NCBI RefSeq assembly: GCF_004354985.1
Contig: NZ_SMSK01000009.1
Location: forward strand, 124,001 to 188,000
Reading direction: 5' to 3'
DNA: 64,000 nucleotides
Source: Segetibacter sp. 3557_3
Lineage (GTDB): Bacteria > Bacteroidota > Bacteroidia > Chitinophagales > Chitinophagaceae
A program made the translations under genes and the position numbers. The notes under the pieces are model-generated. The model was not told where the DNA came from. It ran no database searches and saw only the letters and a list, made by a program, of their open reading frames with translations. Below are positions 44,941-53,177 of this stretch, in pieces (position 1 is the stretch's first letter; every line of letters begins with the position of its first letter).

Positions 44941-46293
44941 CTAAACCGGTAACAGGGCTTTGTTTGTAGCCTTTTGTTTCGACAGCTGTCGTACAAATTT
45001 TTCGCAAATTTTCGCTGGCTGATAGGTTGCAAACTCTTTTGACAACTTGCAAATGTTCTGCTTGTATTTTTGATCAGCAAGTACTTTATCAACCGCCTTC
45101 CGGATCTGCTCTTTTTTTGGTTTTTCCGTTTTCAGGTTAATACCCACTTCAAAATAACCAACCCGCGCGCAGATTTCGTTTTTGCCTTCATATTTTCCAC
45201 CAACAACCATAGGTAAATTGTTCATGATACTCAGCAATACCCCGCCATACCCGCCATTGGAAATATATACATCTACATAGGGCATAACCTGGCTGAAATC
45301 AATATAATCTTCGATCACAATGTTATCACAGGCATACCGTTCGCGCAATGCGAGTGTCTGGTTTCCTCCTGTGGCAACCAACACAAGTTTATCCGTATTC
45401 TTAAACACTTCAAGTGTGGGTACAATAAGTTTATCTACATCTGGCTCCAGGGTTCCCTGCGTCAGTAACAGTACCTTCTTGTAACGGCTCAACTTCTGGG
45501 TAAAAGCGTGTTGTTGCTTGTCCCGGGTGTATGGCAGAAGTGGTCCGATAAATTGTATGTGCCGGCTCATGCGTTTCCTGGCATATTCAAAGCCGGGTGC
45601 GCCGATCTGCAATACAGCATCCGATTTTTCGATCAATATTTCAAATACGTCCCGCTCCTGTGTAGTTCCACCATGCTCCTTTAGCAATCTAACAAACAGG
45701 TTATTGGGCTCTTTCAGCAGCACCCGGTTTACGAGTACGTTCAATATCCTGTGTACCAATTTTCCGGGCATAGACGAAGCTGGTGTTAAACCCAGGCCCG
45801 GGGGCGGCGCGTCTGGTGATTGTTCCGTCAGCGGAATAACCCCGATGGAAATAACCGGCTTTTTCATCACGTCTTTTACAAATGGTATTCCCGTAAAACA
45901 AATATCAGCAATCAGCAGATCAAAAGGAAACGCTTCATTAACATTCTGTATGTCGGCGAGGAATTCAGGACCACGCAGGATAAAACAGTTTGACATATCA
46001 AAAGAAAGCCGTTTAATTCCCGTTATATTTTTTCTCTCCGGAAAATAGGTATCCAAATTATGCTGTGTAATTTCCTTTGCTTTAATAAAAGGGAAATGCG
46101 GAATACCCAGTGAAGCCAGTTTGTTACTAAAAAGACTGCCGGTATACCATCGCACGTCATAACCCTGTTCTGACAGGTGAATAGCAAGGCTGGTTAACGG
46201 ATTAAAATGACCGTCCATAGGCATCGTGGCGAAGAGAATTTTTTTGCCTGTACTGGTTAAATTATTAATGGTATTAATTATTTCTGTTTGCAT
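44941..46293 (-). CDS. GT1-like glycosyltransferase (UGT/MGT type)
   Basis: A 450-residue GT-B glycosyltransferase. Start at ATG 46293 (MQTEIINTINNL); the longer frame lacks a plausible beginning. N-terminal acceptor domain: ILFATMPMDGHFNPLTSLAIH, the HxNP motif of the UGT/MGT family, then VRWYTGSLFSNKL. The C-terminal donor half has VLLLTQGTLEPDVDKLI and the nucleotide-sugar motif region DVYISNGGYGGVLLSIMNNLP, with Asn-Gly-Gly where many have His-Gly-Gly. Such enzymes transfer a sugar from a UDP/TDP donor to small lipophilic molecules such as macrolides, flavonoids or sterols. It is divergent from an AraC regulator 86 bp away, the classical arrangement for local control. Acceptor unknown. 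Confidence 0.9.
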   Translation of the reverse strand: MQTEIINTINNLTSTGKKILFATMPMDGHFNPLTSLAIHLSEQGYDVRWYTGSLFSNKLASLGIPHFPFIKAKEITQHNLDTYFPERKNITGIKRLSFDMSNCFILRGPEFLADIQNVNEAFPFDLLIADICFTGIPFVKDVMKKPVISIGVIPLTEQSPDAPPPGLGLTPASSMPGKLVHRILNVLVNRVLLKEPNNLFVRLLKEHGGTTQERDVFEILIEKSDAVLQIGAPGFEYARKRMSRHIQFIGPLLPYTRDKQQHAFTQKLSRYKKVLLLTQGTLEPDVDKLIVPTLEVFKNTDKLVLVATGGNQTLALRERYACDNIVIEDYIDFSQVMPYVDVYISNGGYGGVLLSIMNNLPMVVGGKYEGKNEICARVGYFEVGINLKTEKPKKEQIRKAVDKVLADQKYKQNICKLSKEFATYQPAKICEKFVRQLSKQKATNKALLPV

Positions 46294-46379
46294 TTTTAAT
46301 TGGTTTTGTAATGCAAAGAATGGACAAGAATAAAAGTTAAAAAAGTGTACTTTGTGCGATAAAGAGGACATTTTACGCC

Positions 46380-47387
46380 ATGTCTTTACAAGCAACCATC
46401 ATACGCGATATCCTTCAGGCAGCCGCACCTTCAACGGGCGGGTACGAAACCATATGTCAGCTTACGGGTATTAATCCCGAAGAAATCAGTTGTTCAGAAA
46501 ATATGCTGGAATGGGAAAAATCCGTACTGATCTGGAATCCCTTAATGGAACAAACCGGCGACGAACTGATCGGGCTTCACCTTGGTATGGAAGTCAATTT
46601 ATCCATGCTTGGCATGGTAGGATTTCTAATGCAAAGCAGTAAAAACCTCGAACAAGCTTTTAAGAATTACTGTTTTTACAGCCCGATGATAGTGCCCATG
46701 GTGGAGTTTAAATATATAGAGCGCAAGGCAGTACATTTCGAAATGCACCAGAACAAATTGTGGCAGCATAAATACCCCGAAACCGCCAGGCAGGCTATGG
46801 ATTATGCCACCGCAGCAATCGTCACTTTTTTACGAACGTTGTCGGGCAAAATGATCAGGCCAATATCCGTCAGCTCGGAATATCCAAAACGTAATCCGGC
46901 CGAATATGAACGGCTGCTTGGATCTAAAATACATTTCAACGCACCGGTAAATAAAATTGTGTTGGCGCTTACCGACATGCAATCAGCTGTTATTACAAGC
47001 GACAATTCTCTTTTTCAACTGTTCAATTCCATCCTCAGTCAAAAGAAAGCGGCACTGGCAAACCTGAGTTGTAGTGAGAACCTACGGCAAATCCTATTTA
47101 TGCAGTTTAAGGGTCAGATACCCGCCATCGATGAAGCAGCTGCTGCTATGAGTATGTCACCGCGTTCACTCCAGCGAAAATTATTGGAAGAAAATACTTC
47201 TTTTAGAACAATTGCCAACGAAGTAAAGCGGCAGTTGGCATTAGAGCTGATCAGGAACCCGGGAGCTAAATTGTCTGAGGTGTCAAACGTGTTGGGTTAT
47301 GCTGACGCAACATCTTTTAGAAGGGCATTTAAGAACTGGACCAAAGAAACACCCAAAGCAACCCGGCAAAAAATGAAATCCAGCTAA
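46380..47387 (+). CDS. AraC-family transcriptional regulator with OruR/ArgR-type N-terminus
   Basis: A 335-residue regulator. The N-terminal two-thirds is an arabinose-binding-like/OruR domain (WEKSVLIWNPLMEQTGDELI, LGMVGFLMQSSKNLEQAF, HFEMHQNKLW). The C-terminal AraC domain (~250-330) shows both helix-turn-helix motifs: IDEAAAAMSMSPRSLQRKL and LSEVSNVLGYADATSFRRAF. It probably binds a small effector and regulates the divergent glycosyltransferase gene. The 86-bp shared region contains GTACTTTG on the plus strand, close to a -7 box but one base short of TAnnTTTG. Confidence 0.92.
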   Translation: MSLQATIIRDILQAAAPSTGGYETICQLTGINPEEISCSENMLEWEKSVLIWNPLMEQTGDELIGLHLGMEVNLSMLGMVGFLMQSSKNLEQAFKNYCFYSPMIVPMVEFKYIERKAVHFEMHQNKLWQHKYPETARQAMDYATAAIVTFLRTLSGKMIRPISVSSEYPKRNPAEYERLLGSKIHFNAPVNKIVLALTDMQSAVITSDNSLFQLFNSILSQKKAALANLSCSENLRQILFMQFKGQIPAIDEAAAAMSMSPRSLQRKLLEENTSFRTIANEVKRQLALELIRNPGAKLSEVSNVLGYADATSFRRAFKNWTKETPKATRQKMKSS

Positions 47388-48018
47388 CCTTCTCTCTCAC
47401 GTTAACGCCGTCCCTTACAAAGTTGATCTTCCACTTAATTAGTACACGAACCAATCAGCTGGCGCGCATATGCACGGTTCACTTGCACCTATCATTTTCA
47501 AACAAATGTTTTAGAGTGGTTAAATTTCAACCCGCAGTGCCGACCAACAAGCGTAGCCGATTGCCTGAGTGCCCCGGTGCGATTACTTGTTTGTGTAATG
47601 GAATAAATGATTATGTTTTACCATTGGAGTGCTAACCCAGGATAACGTTTTCGTATCATCAGTATGCCTGGTTTTTGGGCGTATCCCTGTTTCCGGCTTA
47701 GGCCGGAAACAGGGTCGGGCTATTCCCGTCCGAATGGCTTCAGCCGGGCGGGCGCTGCTATCCCTTACGCAGCTCCGCGTGGCAGTTAACCGGAGCGGCA
47801 AGCAAGGTTTTCTTATTTTATCGAACATAGCCGGAGGGGCGGTCTAGCCTCCATCTATCCCTAACAAACAATAAAGTGGTCAGTTAATGGTATCAGCCGA
47901 ATGCATAACTAAGGTTAAAAGCAATACAGTAACATGATCCAACTGAAAAACATCCGCGTGCGGCCAGACCATCGAAACATAGAACCGGAACTTTAAGTAT
48001 TCCTCATTCAAGTAACAC
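47388..48018. other. Intergenic with a compound palindromic element
   Basis: No gene is recognised. The main feature is the GC-rich palindromic element at 47675-47800, listed separately. The remainder, 47400-47670 and 47830-48018, shows nothing definable. Confidence 0.45.
47675..47800. repeat. Compound palindromic (GGAAACAGGG) element
   Basis: A perfect 13-bp stem CCCTGTTTCCGGC / GCCGGAAACAGGG (47685-47697 with 47702-47714) with a 4-base loop. It is followed by TCGGGCTATTCCCGTC, a second hairpin CCCGTCCG / CGGGCGGG (47725-47732 with 47745-47752) and GCTGCTATCCCTTACGCAG. This wording resembles a structured intergenic repeat I have seen in many Bacteroidota genomes; only one copy is in this window. 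Confidence 0.6.
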
Positions 48019-48046
48019 AAAAACAGCTACCGAAGTAGCTGTTTTT
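48019..48046. terminator. Strong terminator after the alcohol dehydrogenase
   Basis: Perfect 12-bp stem AAAAACAGCTAC / GTAGCTGTTTTT with loop CGAA, 22 bp beyond the stop codon of the minus-strand gene. The symmetric A/T tails allow use from either side. Confidence 0.85.
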
Positions 48047-48067
48047 AACATTCGCAGTAAGAAGTAA

Positions 48068-49129
48068 TTAACTCAACGATGCCATATCAATTACAAACCG
48101 GTATTTAACATCACCCTTTAGTAAGCGGTCGTATGCTTCATTTATCTGTTGCATATTGATCATTTCAATATCGGCAACGATATTGTGTTTGCCACAGAAA
48201 TCAAGCATTTCCTGTGTTTCTGCAAGCCCACCAATCATTGAGCCGGCAAAACTTTTTCGACCAGGGATCAGGCTGAATGCCGCTACGGGTAATGGATCTT
48301 CAGGAGCACCAACCAAGGCCAGTGAACCATCTACCCGTAAGAGATTTAGGTAGGCATTAATGTCGTGTTGCGCCGATACCGCGTCCAGCACAAAGTGAAG
48401 TTTACCCGCATACCGTTTCATCTGCTCGCGGTCTTTAGATAACACTACATCATCAGCTCCGAGCCGCTTTGCATCTTCGAATTTACCGGCCGAGGTGGTA
48501 AATACAATCACCTCCGCACCCATGGCTTTTGCGATCTTCACCCCCATGTGCCCAAGTCCACCGATACCAACTATACCCACTTTTTTGCCGGGACCTACGT
48601 TCCAGTGCTTCAGCGGCGAATAGGTGGTAATGCCTGCACAAAGCAATGGCGCCGTGGCAGCGGGATCCAGGTTTTCAGGCACGCTCAATACAAAGCTTTC
48701 ATCCACCACGATGCTTTGCGAATAGCCGCCATACGTTTGCTTGCCCAGGTGCTTATCAGCCGAGTTATAGGTTTGCACATTGCCCTTGGCGCAATATTGC
48801 TCCAGGCCTTCAATGCAGTATTCGCACTCGCGACAGCTGTCTACAAGGCAACCTACAGCGGCAAAATCGCCCGTCTTGAACTTTTTAACTTCGCTACCAA
48901 CAGAAACTACTTTACCCACGATCTCATGGCCGGGTATGCAGGGGTATATGGTACCATGCCATTCGTTGCGTGCAGTGTGCAGGTCGGAGTGGCAAACACC
49001 ACAAAACATAATCTGTATTTCCACGTCATGTGGGGAGGGATCTCTGCGTTTTATGGTCATCTGTTCCAGTGGTGCGTCTGCTGCAGATGTACCGAATGCC
49101 TTTACTTCTTTTACTTTTATGTCTTCCAT
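48068..49129 (-). CDS. Zinc-dependent NAD(P) alcohol dehydrogenase (YahK/cinnamyl-alcohol type)
   Basis: A 353-residue medium-chain dehydrogenase. Catalytic zinc site: Cys43 (FCGVCHSD), His68-Glu69 (PGHEIVG). Structural zinc site: Cys99, Cys102, Cys105 and Cys113 in CRECEYCIEGLEQYC. The Rossmann motif is VGIVGIGGLGHMGVKIAKA. The pattern is that of the NADP-preferring aldehyde reductase / cinnamyl-alcohol-dehydrogenase group (E. coli YahK, yeast ADH6). It reduces aldehydes to alcohols in the cytoplasm; cofactor choice is inferred. Transcribed alone with its own terminator; the region upstream leads into the large repeat array. Confidence 0.94.
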   Translation of the reverse strand: MEDIKVKEVKAFGTSAADAPLEQMTIKRRDPSPHDVEIQIMFCGVCHSDLHTARNEWHGTIYPCIPGHEIVGKVVSVGSEVKKFKTGDFAAVGCLVDSCRECEYCIEGLEQYCAKGNVQTYNSADKHLGKQTYGGYSQSIVVDESFVLSVPENLDPAATAPLLCAGITTYSPLKHWNVGPGKKVGIVGIGGLGHMGVKIAKAMGAEVIVFTTSAGKFEDAKRLGADDVVLSKDREQMKRYAGKLHFVLDAVSAQHDINAYLNLLRVDGSLALVGAPEDPLPVAAFSLIPGRKSFAGSMIGGLAETQEMLDFCGKHNIVADIEMINMQQINEAYDRLLKGDVKYRFVIDMASLS

Positions 49130-49253
49130 ATCAATTGATTTGCTTTGGTTTACCGGTTTTTAGCTGTGTTTGCGCTGTCGAAAGTGCCACATCTTCAAGC
49201 GGGTTGGGTGGTGTTAGCATCGGGCGCAAGAATCCCGGCTAAGAATATCATGC

Positions 49254-50520
49254 CGTCACCCCGGGGAACGAAGCAATCCCATGTTGTATCATCGTAAACG
49301 TCTTTTAATGATGAACTATAAAGGACCGTCATTGCGAGGAACGAAGCAATCTCATGTTGTAGCATCGTAAACGTCTTCAGGATGATGAATGCATTTGCCG
49401 CGCACGCAATTGCATGGCTCGCATACCGTCATTGCGAGGAACGAAGGAATCCTATGTTGTAGCATCATAAACGTCTTTGAATGATGAACTATAAAGGACC
49501 GTCATTGCGAGGAACGAAGCAATCCCATGTTGTAGCATCATAAACGTCTTTTAATGATGAACTATAAAGGACCGTCATTGCGAGGAACGAAGCAATCCCA
49601 TGTTGTAGCATCGTAAACGTCTTTGGAAAGACGAACTATGAATGATGATGCATTTGCCGCGCACACAATTGCATCGCCCGCACACCGTCATTGCGAGGAA
49701 CGAAGCAATCCCATGTTGTAGCATCGTAAACGTATTTTAATGATGAACTATGAATGATGAATGCATTTCCCGCACGCAATTGCATGGCTCGCACACCGTC
49801 ATTGCGAGGAACGAAGCAATCCCATGTTGTAGCATCGTAAACTTCTTTTAATGATGAATGATGAATGCATTTCTAGCGCGCACGCAATTGCATGGCTCGC
49901 ATACCGTAATTGCGAGGAACGAAGCAATCCCATGTTGTAGCAGCGTAAACGTCTTTGAATGATGAACTATAAAGGACCGTCATTGCGAGGAACGAAGCAA
50001 TCCCATGTTGTAGCTTCTTAAACGTCTTTTGAAAGACGAACTATGAATGATGAATGCATTTGCCGCGCACGCAATTGCATGGCTCGTACACCGTCATTGC
50101 CAGGAACGAAGCAATCCCATGTTGTAGCATCGTAAACGTCTTTTAATGATGAACTATAAAGGACCGTCATTGCGAGGAACGAAGCAATCCCATGTTGTAG
50201 CATCGTAAACGTCTTTTAATGATGAACTATAAAGGACCGTCATTGCGAGGAACGAAGCAATCCCATGTTGTAGCATCATAAACGTCTTTTAATGATGAAC
50301 TATAAAGGACCGACATTGCGAGGAACGAAGCAATCCCATGTTTTAGCATCGTAAACGTCTTTTAATGAAACTATAAAGGACCGTCATTGCGAGGAACGAA
50401 GCAATCTCATGTTGTAGCTTCGTAAACGTCTTTTGAAAGACGGACTATGAATGATGAATGCATTTGCCGCGCACGCAATTGCATCGCTCGCACACCGTCA
50501 TTGCGAGGAACGAAGCAATC
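49254..50520 (+). repeat. 15-unit direct-repeat array around TTGCGAGGAACGAAGCAA
   Basis: A core containing TTGCGAGGAACGAAGCAA recurs 15 times in one orientation, with core starts at 49254, 49328, 49428, 49501, 49573, 49687, 49798, 49906, 49979, 50093, 50166, 50239, 50312, 50383 and 50497. Units come in two lengths: 71-74 bp (eight) and 100-114 bp (six). Short units continue CCCATGTTGTAGCATCGTAA, ACGTCTTTTAATGATGAACT. Long units add a block with GCATTTGCCGCGCACGCAAT and TGCATGGCTCGCACACC. The first unit is the most diverged. Each core contains the inverted repeat ATTGC / GCAAT. No gene is present in the gap. Confidence 0.92.
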
Positions 50521-50579
50521 CCATGTTGTAGCATCGTAAGCTTTTATGGAATGCACTTAGCCACGCTCATCAACATTCC

Positions 50580-52730
50580 CTACCTGATCGCCTTTATCCC
50601 TTCGTGGGTGGCGGTAACCGGTATAATGCTGCCATCAGGATTGAACCCCATTTTATCAATACATACTTCCCGGTTAAAGCCAGCCGCATTGCCCATCGTA
50701 ATTCCCCTTGGATAATTAAACCGGTGGTATACGATATACCATTCGTCTTTGCCAGGCACCTGTATGGTGGAGTTGTGCCCGGTAGCATAAATGGCCGCTT
50801 CCTTGTTTGTAGCAATAACTATGTTGTTTTCGGGTATGTTGATGGGGCCCAGTGGCGAGTCAGCCGTTCCATACCTGACCCGGTAGTTTACGCTCCGGGT
50901 ATCGTCTTCCGACCACATGAAGTAGTATTTACCGTTACGTAAGAATACATGGGTTCCTTCCCGGAAAGTCTTGTCTGGTGTAATCACTTTGGTAGTGCCT
51001 TCCTTAAGCGTAACCATATCATCGTTCAGCTCAGCAACCGCCATATAGCCGTTGCCCCAGTACAGGTAACTCTTGCCCGACTTAACATCGGTAAACACGT
51101 CGGGATCGATCTGTTGTCCACCCGTAACACCTGCGGGAAACTTGTCGATGAGCGGCTTGCCCTGGTCAACAAAAGGCCCGGCAGGATTATCTGACACTGC
51201 AACACCGATCTTTTGTGCGGCGGTAAAATAGTAATAGTACTTGTAGTTACCATTAACCTTTTTTTCAACAATACATGGCGCCCATGCATTCCGGTTAGCC
51301 CAGCTTACCTCTTTGGGCAGGTCCAATATGGTACCCTCATCTTTCCAATTGACAAGGTCGGCAGACGAAAACGCTTTAAAGAATGTACCCGACCAATTGT
51401 TGAATCCATCGCTCGTCGGATAGATATAATACCGGCCGGTTTTCTCCGCGTAGATTATGTCGGGATCCGCATAATAGCCTTCCAGCACGGGGTTGTGGTT
51501 CTCCATGGCACTGACTTCATAAGTTACGGGTTGATGCCCTTTAAGTGCAACGGTGTATTTCACCGGCCCCTTTGTAAAGTCGGCTGGCTTAGCGGGGGTA
51601 ACAGCAACACCTGGAAAGTTGATAAACCCTGGTTGAAAGGCTTTCAAGTTAGTTGACGGCTTTACAGGTAAATAAAGCTTTTTCGAGCTCGTATCAAACC
51701 GGACGTTGATGTTCTTTACCGACCTGGACTGCGCGGAAAGGATGACGTCATCTGCCCGCCCCCACTTGCTGATGAGTGTTTCAGCTTCCTTTTTTGTGAT
51801 GGGCATTACAGTGCCATGTCGTGGATGAAAGTTCATGGTAACGTCCTGGTCAATCACCGCGAAGTTTTCGAAGTCGGTTGTTTTTGTAAACTGGTAGCGG
51901 CCTTTGGTATAAACATCGTACATCAGGATATAGCCCTGTCCATTATTCAACTTAAAGGTGCCACCGCCTTCAACGGGATCTTTGGTTTGCTGAATGTATT
52001 TGTCGCGCAAAACGTAGCCTCCAGTAAGCTGGTCTGAAACCGCGATCTTCAGACCTGCACCTTCGCCTTCTGTTTTGAAGATGAGATGGTATTTACCGTC
52101 TTTATGAACAATGTCGCCATCGATGCAGGCGCCGTTTGTGGGACTAAAGAAAAGTTGTTTGGGCTCGCTTTGCAGGTCAGTAAAGTCGTCGTTCGCATAA
52201 GCATAATATATCTTGTCCGGGTCTTTACCATGCTTCATAGAAAAGTACACCATATACTTACGGGCTTTGGTGTCGTAGATGGTTTGCGGTGCCCAAACAC
52301 GAAGCAGGCTGTCGTTACCCGGGAAACGTTTCTGAATATTCACGATCGCCGAGGTCCAGTTAAGCAGGTCTTTTGATTTCATCAATACCATTGCCCGGTT
52401 TGAACTCCATCCCTTTGCAGATACCATGTCGGTGACTACCATATAGAATGCGCCATCTTCACCACGAAGAATGTGCGGGTCGCGTACACCACCGGTAGAA
52501 CTTATTTTTTCTGAACTAATGATCGGGTCATTACCGTTAAGTGCCCGATAATTATAGCCGTCGTTGCTTAAGGCAAAACGGTTCGCTTCTTCGTTTTTGG
52601 TATTGCCCGTGAAATAGGCAAACAGGTAGGCGCTGTAATTTTCTGCTCTCGTTTTCTTTTGTGCATAGGCGAAAAAGCAGCACACTACAGCCAACAATAG
52701 TAAAGTCCCCCGTCGAATTGATGTTTCCAT
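50580..52730 (-). CDS. Secreted double-domain GH43 glycoside hydrolase
   Basis: Start at ATG 52730 gives a signal peptide (METSIRRGTLLLLAVVCCFF, cleavage near YAQ); the frame extends upstream without a better start. The 716-residue product contains two five-bladed GH43-type catalytic modules. Domain 1 (~25-330) has all three carboxylates: VRDPHIL (base Asp), IDGDIV (pKa-modulating Asp), VEGGGTF (acid Glu). Domain 2 (~400-715) also has them: YYADPDII, QIDPDVF and FREGTHVF. A small beta-rich linker joins them. GH43 enzymes are arabinofuranosidases, xylosidases or galactosidases. It lies next to a SusC/SusD operon in the same direction but beyond its terminator, so it is probably part of the locus with its own promoter. 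Confidence 0.92.
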   Translation of the reverse strand: METSIRRGTLLLLAVVCCFFAYAQKKTRAENYSAYLFAYFTGNTKNEEANRFALSNDGYNYRALNGNDPIISSEKISSTGGVRDPHILRGEDGAFYMVVTDMVSAKGWSSNRAMVLMKSKDLLNWTSAIVNIQKRFPGNDSLLRVWAPQTIYDTKARKYMVYFSMKHGKDPDKIYYAYANDDFTDLQSEPKQLFFSPTNGACIDGDIVHKDGKYHLIFKTEGEGAGLKIAVSDQLTGGYVLRDKYIQQTKDPVEGGGTFKLNNGQGYILMYDVYTKGRYQFTKTTDFENFAVIDQDVTMNFHPRHGTVMPITKKEAETLISKWGRADDVILSAQSRSVKNINVRFDTSSKKLYLPVKPSTNLKAFQPGFINFPGVAVTPAKPADFTKGPVKYTVALKGHQPVTYEVSAMENHNPVLEGYYADPDIIYAEKTGRYYIYPTSDGFNNWSGTFFKAFSSADLVNWKDEGTILDLPKEVSWANRNAWAPCIVEKKVNGNYKYYYYFTAAQKIGVAVSDNPAGPFVDQGKPLIDKFPAGVTGGQQIDPDVFTDVKSGKSYLYWGNGYMAVAELNDDMVTLKEGTTKVITPDKTFREGTHVFLRNGKYYFMWSEDDTRSVNYRVRYGTADSPLGPINIPENNIVIATNKEAAIYATGHNSTIQVPGKDEWYIVYHRFNYPRGITMGNAAGFNREVCIDKMGFNPDGSIIPVTATHEGIKAIR

Positions 52731-52933
52731 TTGCTTGCAAGCTTTTAATTGAATAAAGGTCCGGCTGATGTGACCGGTGGAGCTACATGCAGCGTTGTTC
52801 ATTCAAAAGTAATGTACTCGAACAACAAATCAGGTGTGGATGCAAAAGCCCACTTCCCCACTGTGGAACCCGTTATTAAACCATCAGGCAGCCGGTGGTT
52901 GAAGCTTAGCACCGCTACACCCGCAAATAAAAA
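52731..52933. other. Intergenic between GH43 gene and SusCD terminator
   Basis: Probably holds the GH43 promoter. No recognisable TAnnTTTG box or gene. Confidence 0.35.
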
Positions 52934-52953
52934 GACCGCCTTTTCAGGCGGCC
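52934..52953 (-). terminator. Terminator of the second SusC/SusD operon
   Basis: 6-bp GC-rich stem CCGCCT / AGGCGG (52936-52941 with 52946-52951) with loop TTTC. On the minus strand it is followed by TCTTTTTATTT. Confidence 0.7.
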
Positions 52954-52974
52954 CGTTGTTCCATTATTGTGTGC

Positions 52975-53090
52975 TTTGGACCCTTAGTATTTCCATTGTC
53001 AGGGATGAGTCACGATATGCGGTACAAGTGAGTGACACAACCGGAGCTTCATAGATATTCTTCTGCCGGTCACCAAAAAAACGCCAAATG
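52975..53090. other. Intergenic with two dispersed motifs
   Basis: Contains CCTTAGTATTTCCATTG (52982-52998, exact copy of 24841-24857), then GTACAAGTGAGTGACAC (53022-53038), and CTGCCGGTCACCAAAAAAA a little further on. The last two parts are those found, in that order, in the terminator-carrying repeats at 16575 and 28611, but no hairpin follows here. Confidence 0.5.
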
Positions 53091-53177
53091 CACCGTCTAT
53101 TACCAACAGCAGAGATAAAATAAATTGCCTTTTTAGCGGGCAGCCTTTTAAGTCGTTGAATTAAAAACCTGGCTTAG

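Noticed and set aside
50018-50203. Short frame reading DCFVPGNDG inside the repeat array
   Set aside because: It is the translation of repeat units; such peptides are known annotation artefacts of this core word.
49254-50520. CRISPR array
   Set aside because: The segments between cores are near-identical copies rather than unique spacers, unit lengths vary in two classes, and no cas genes are present.
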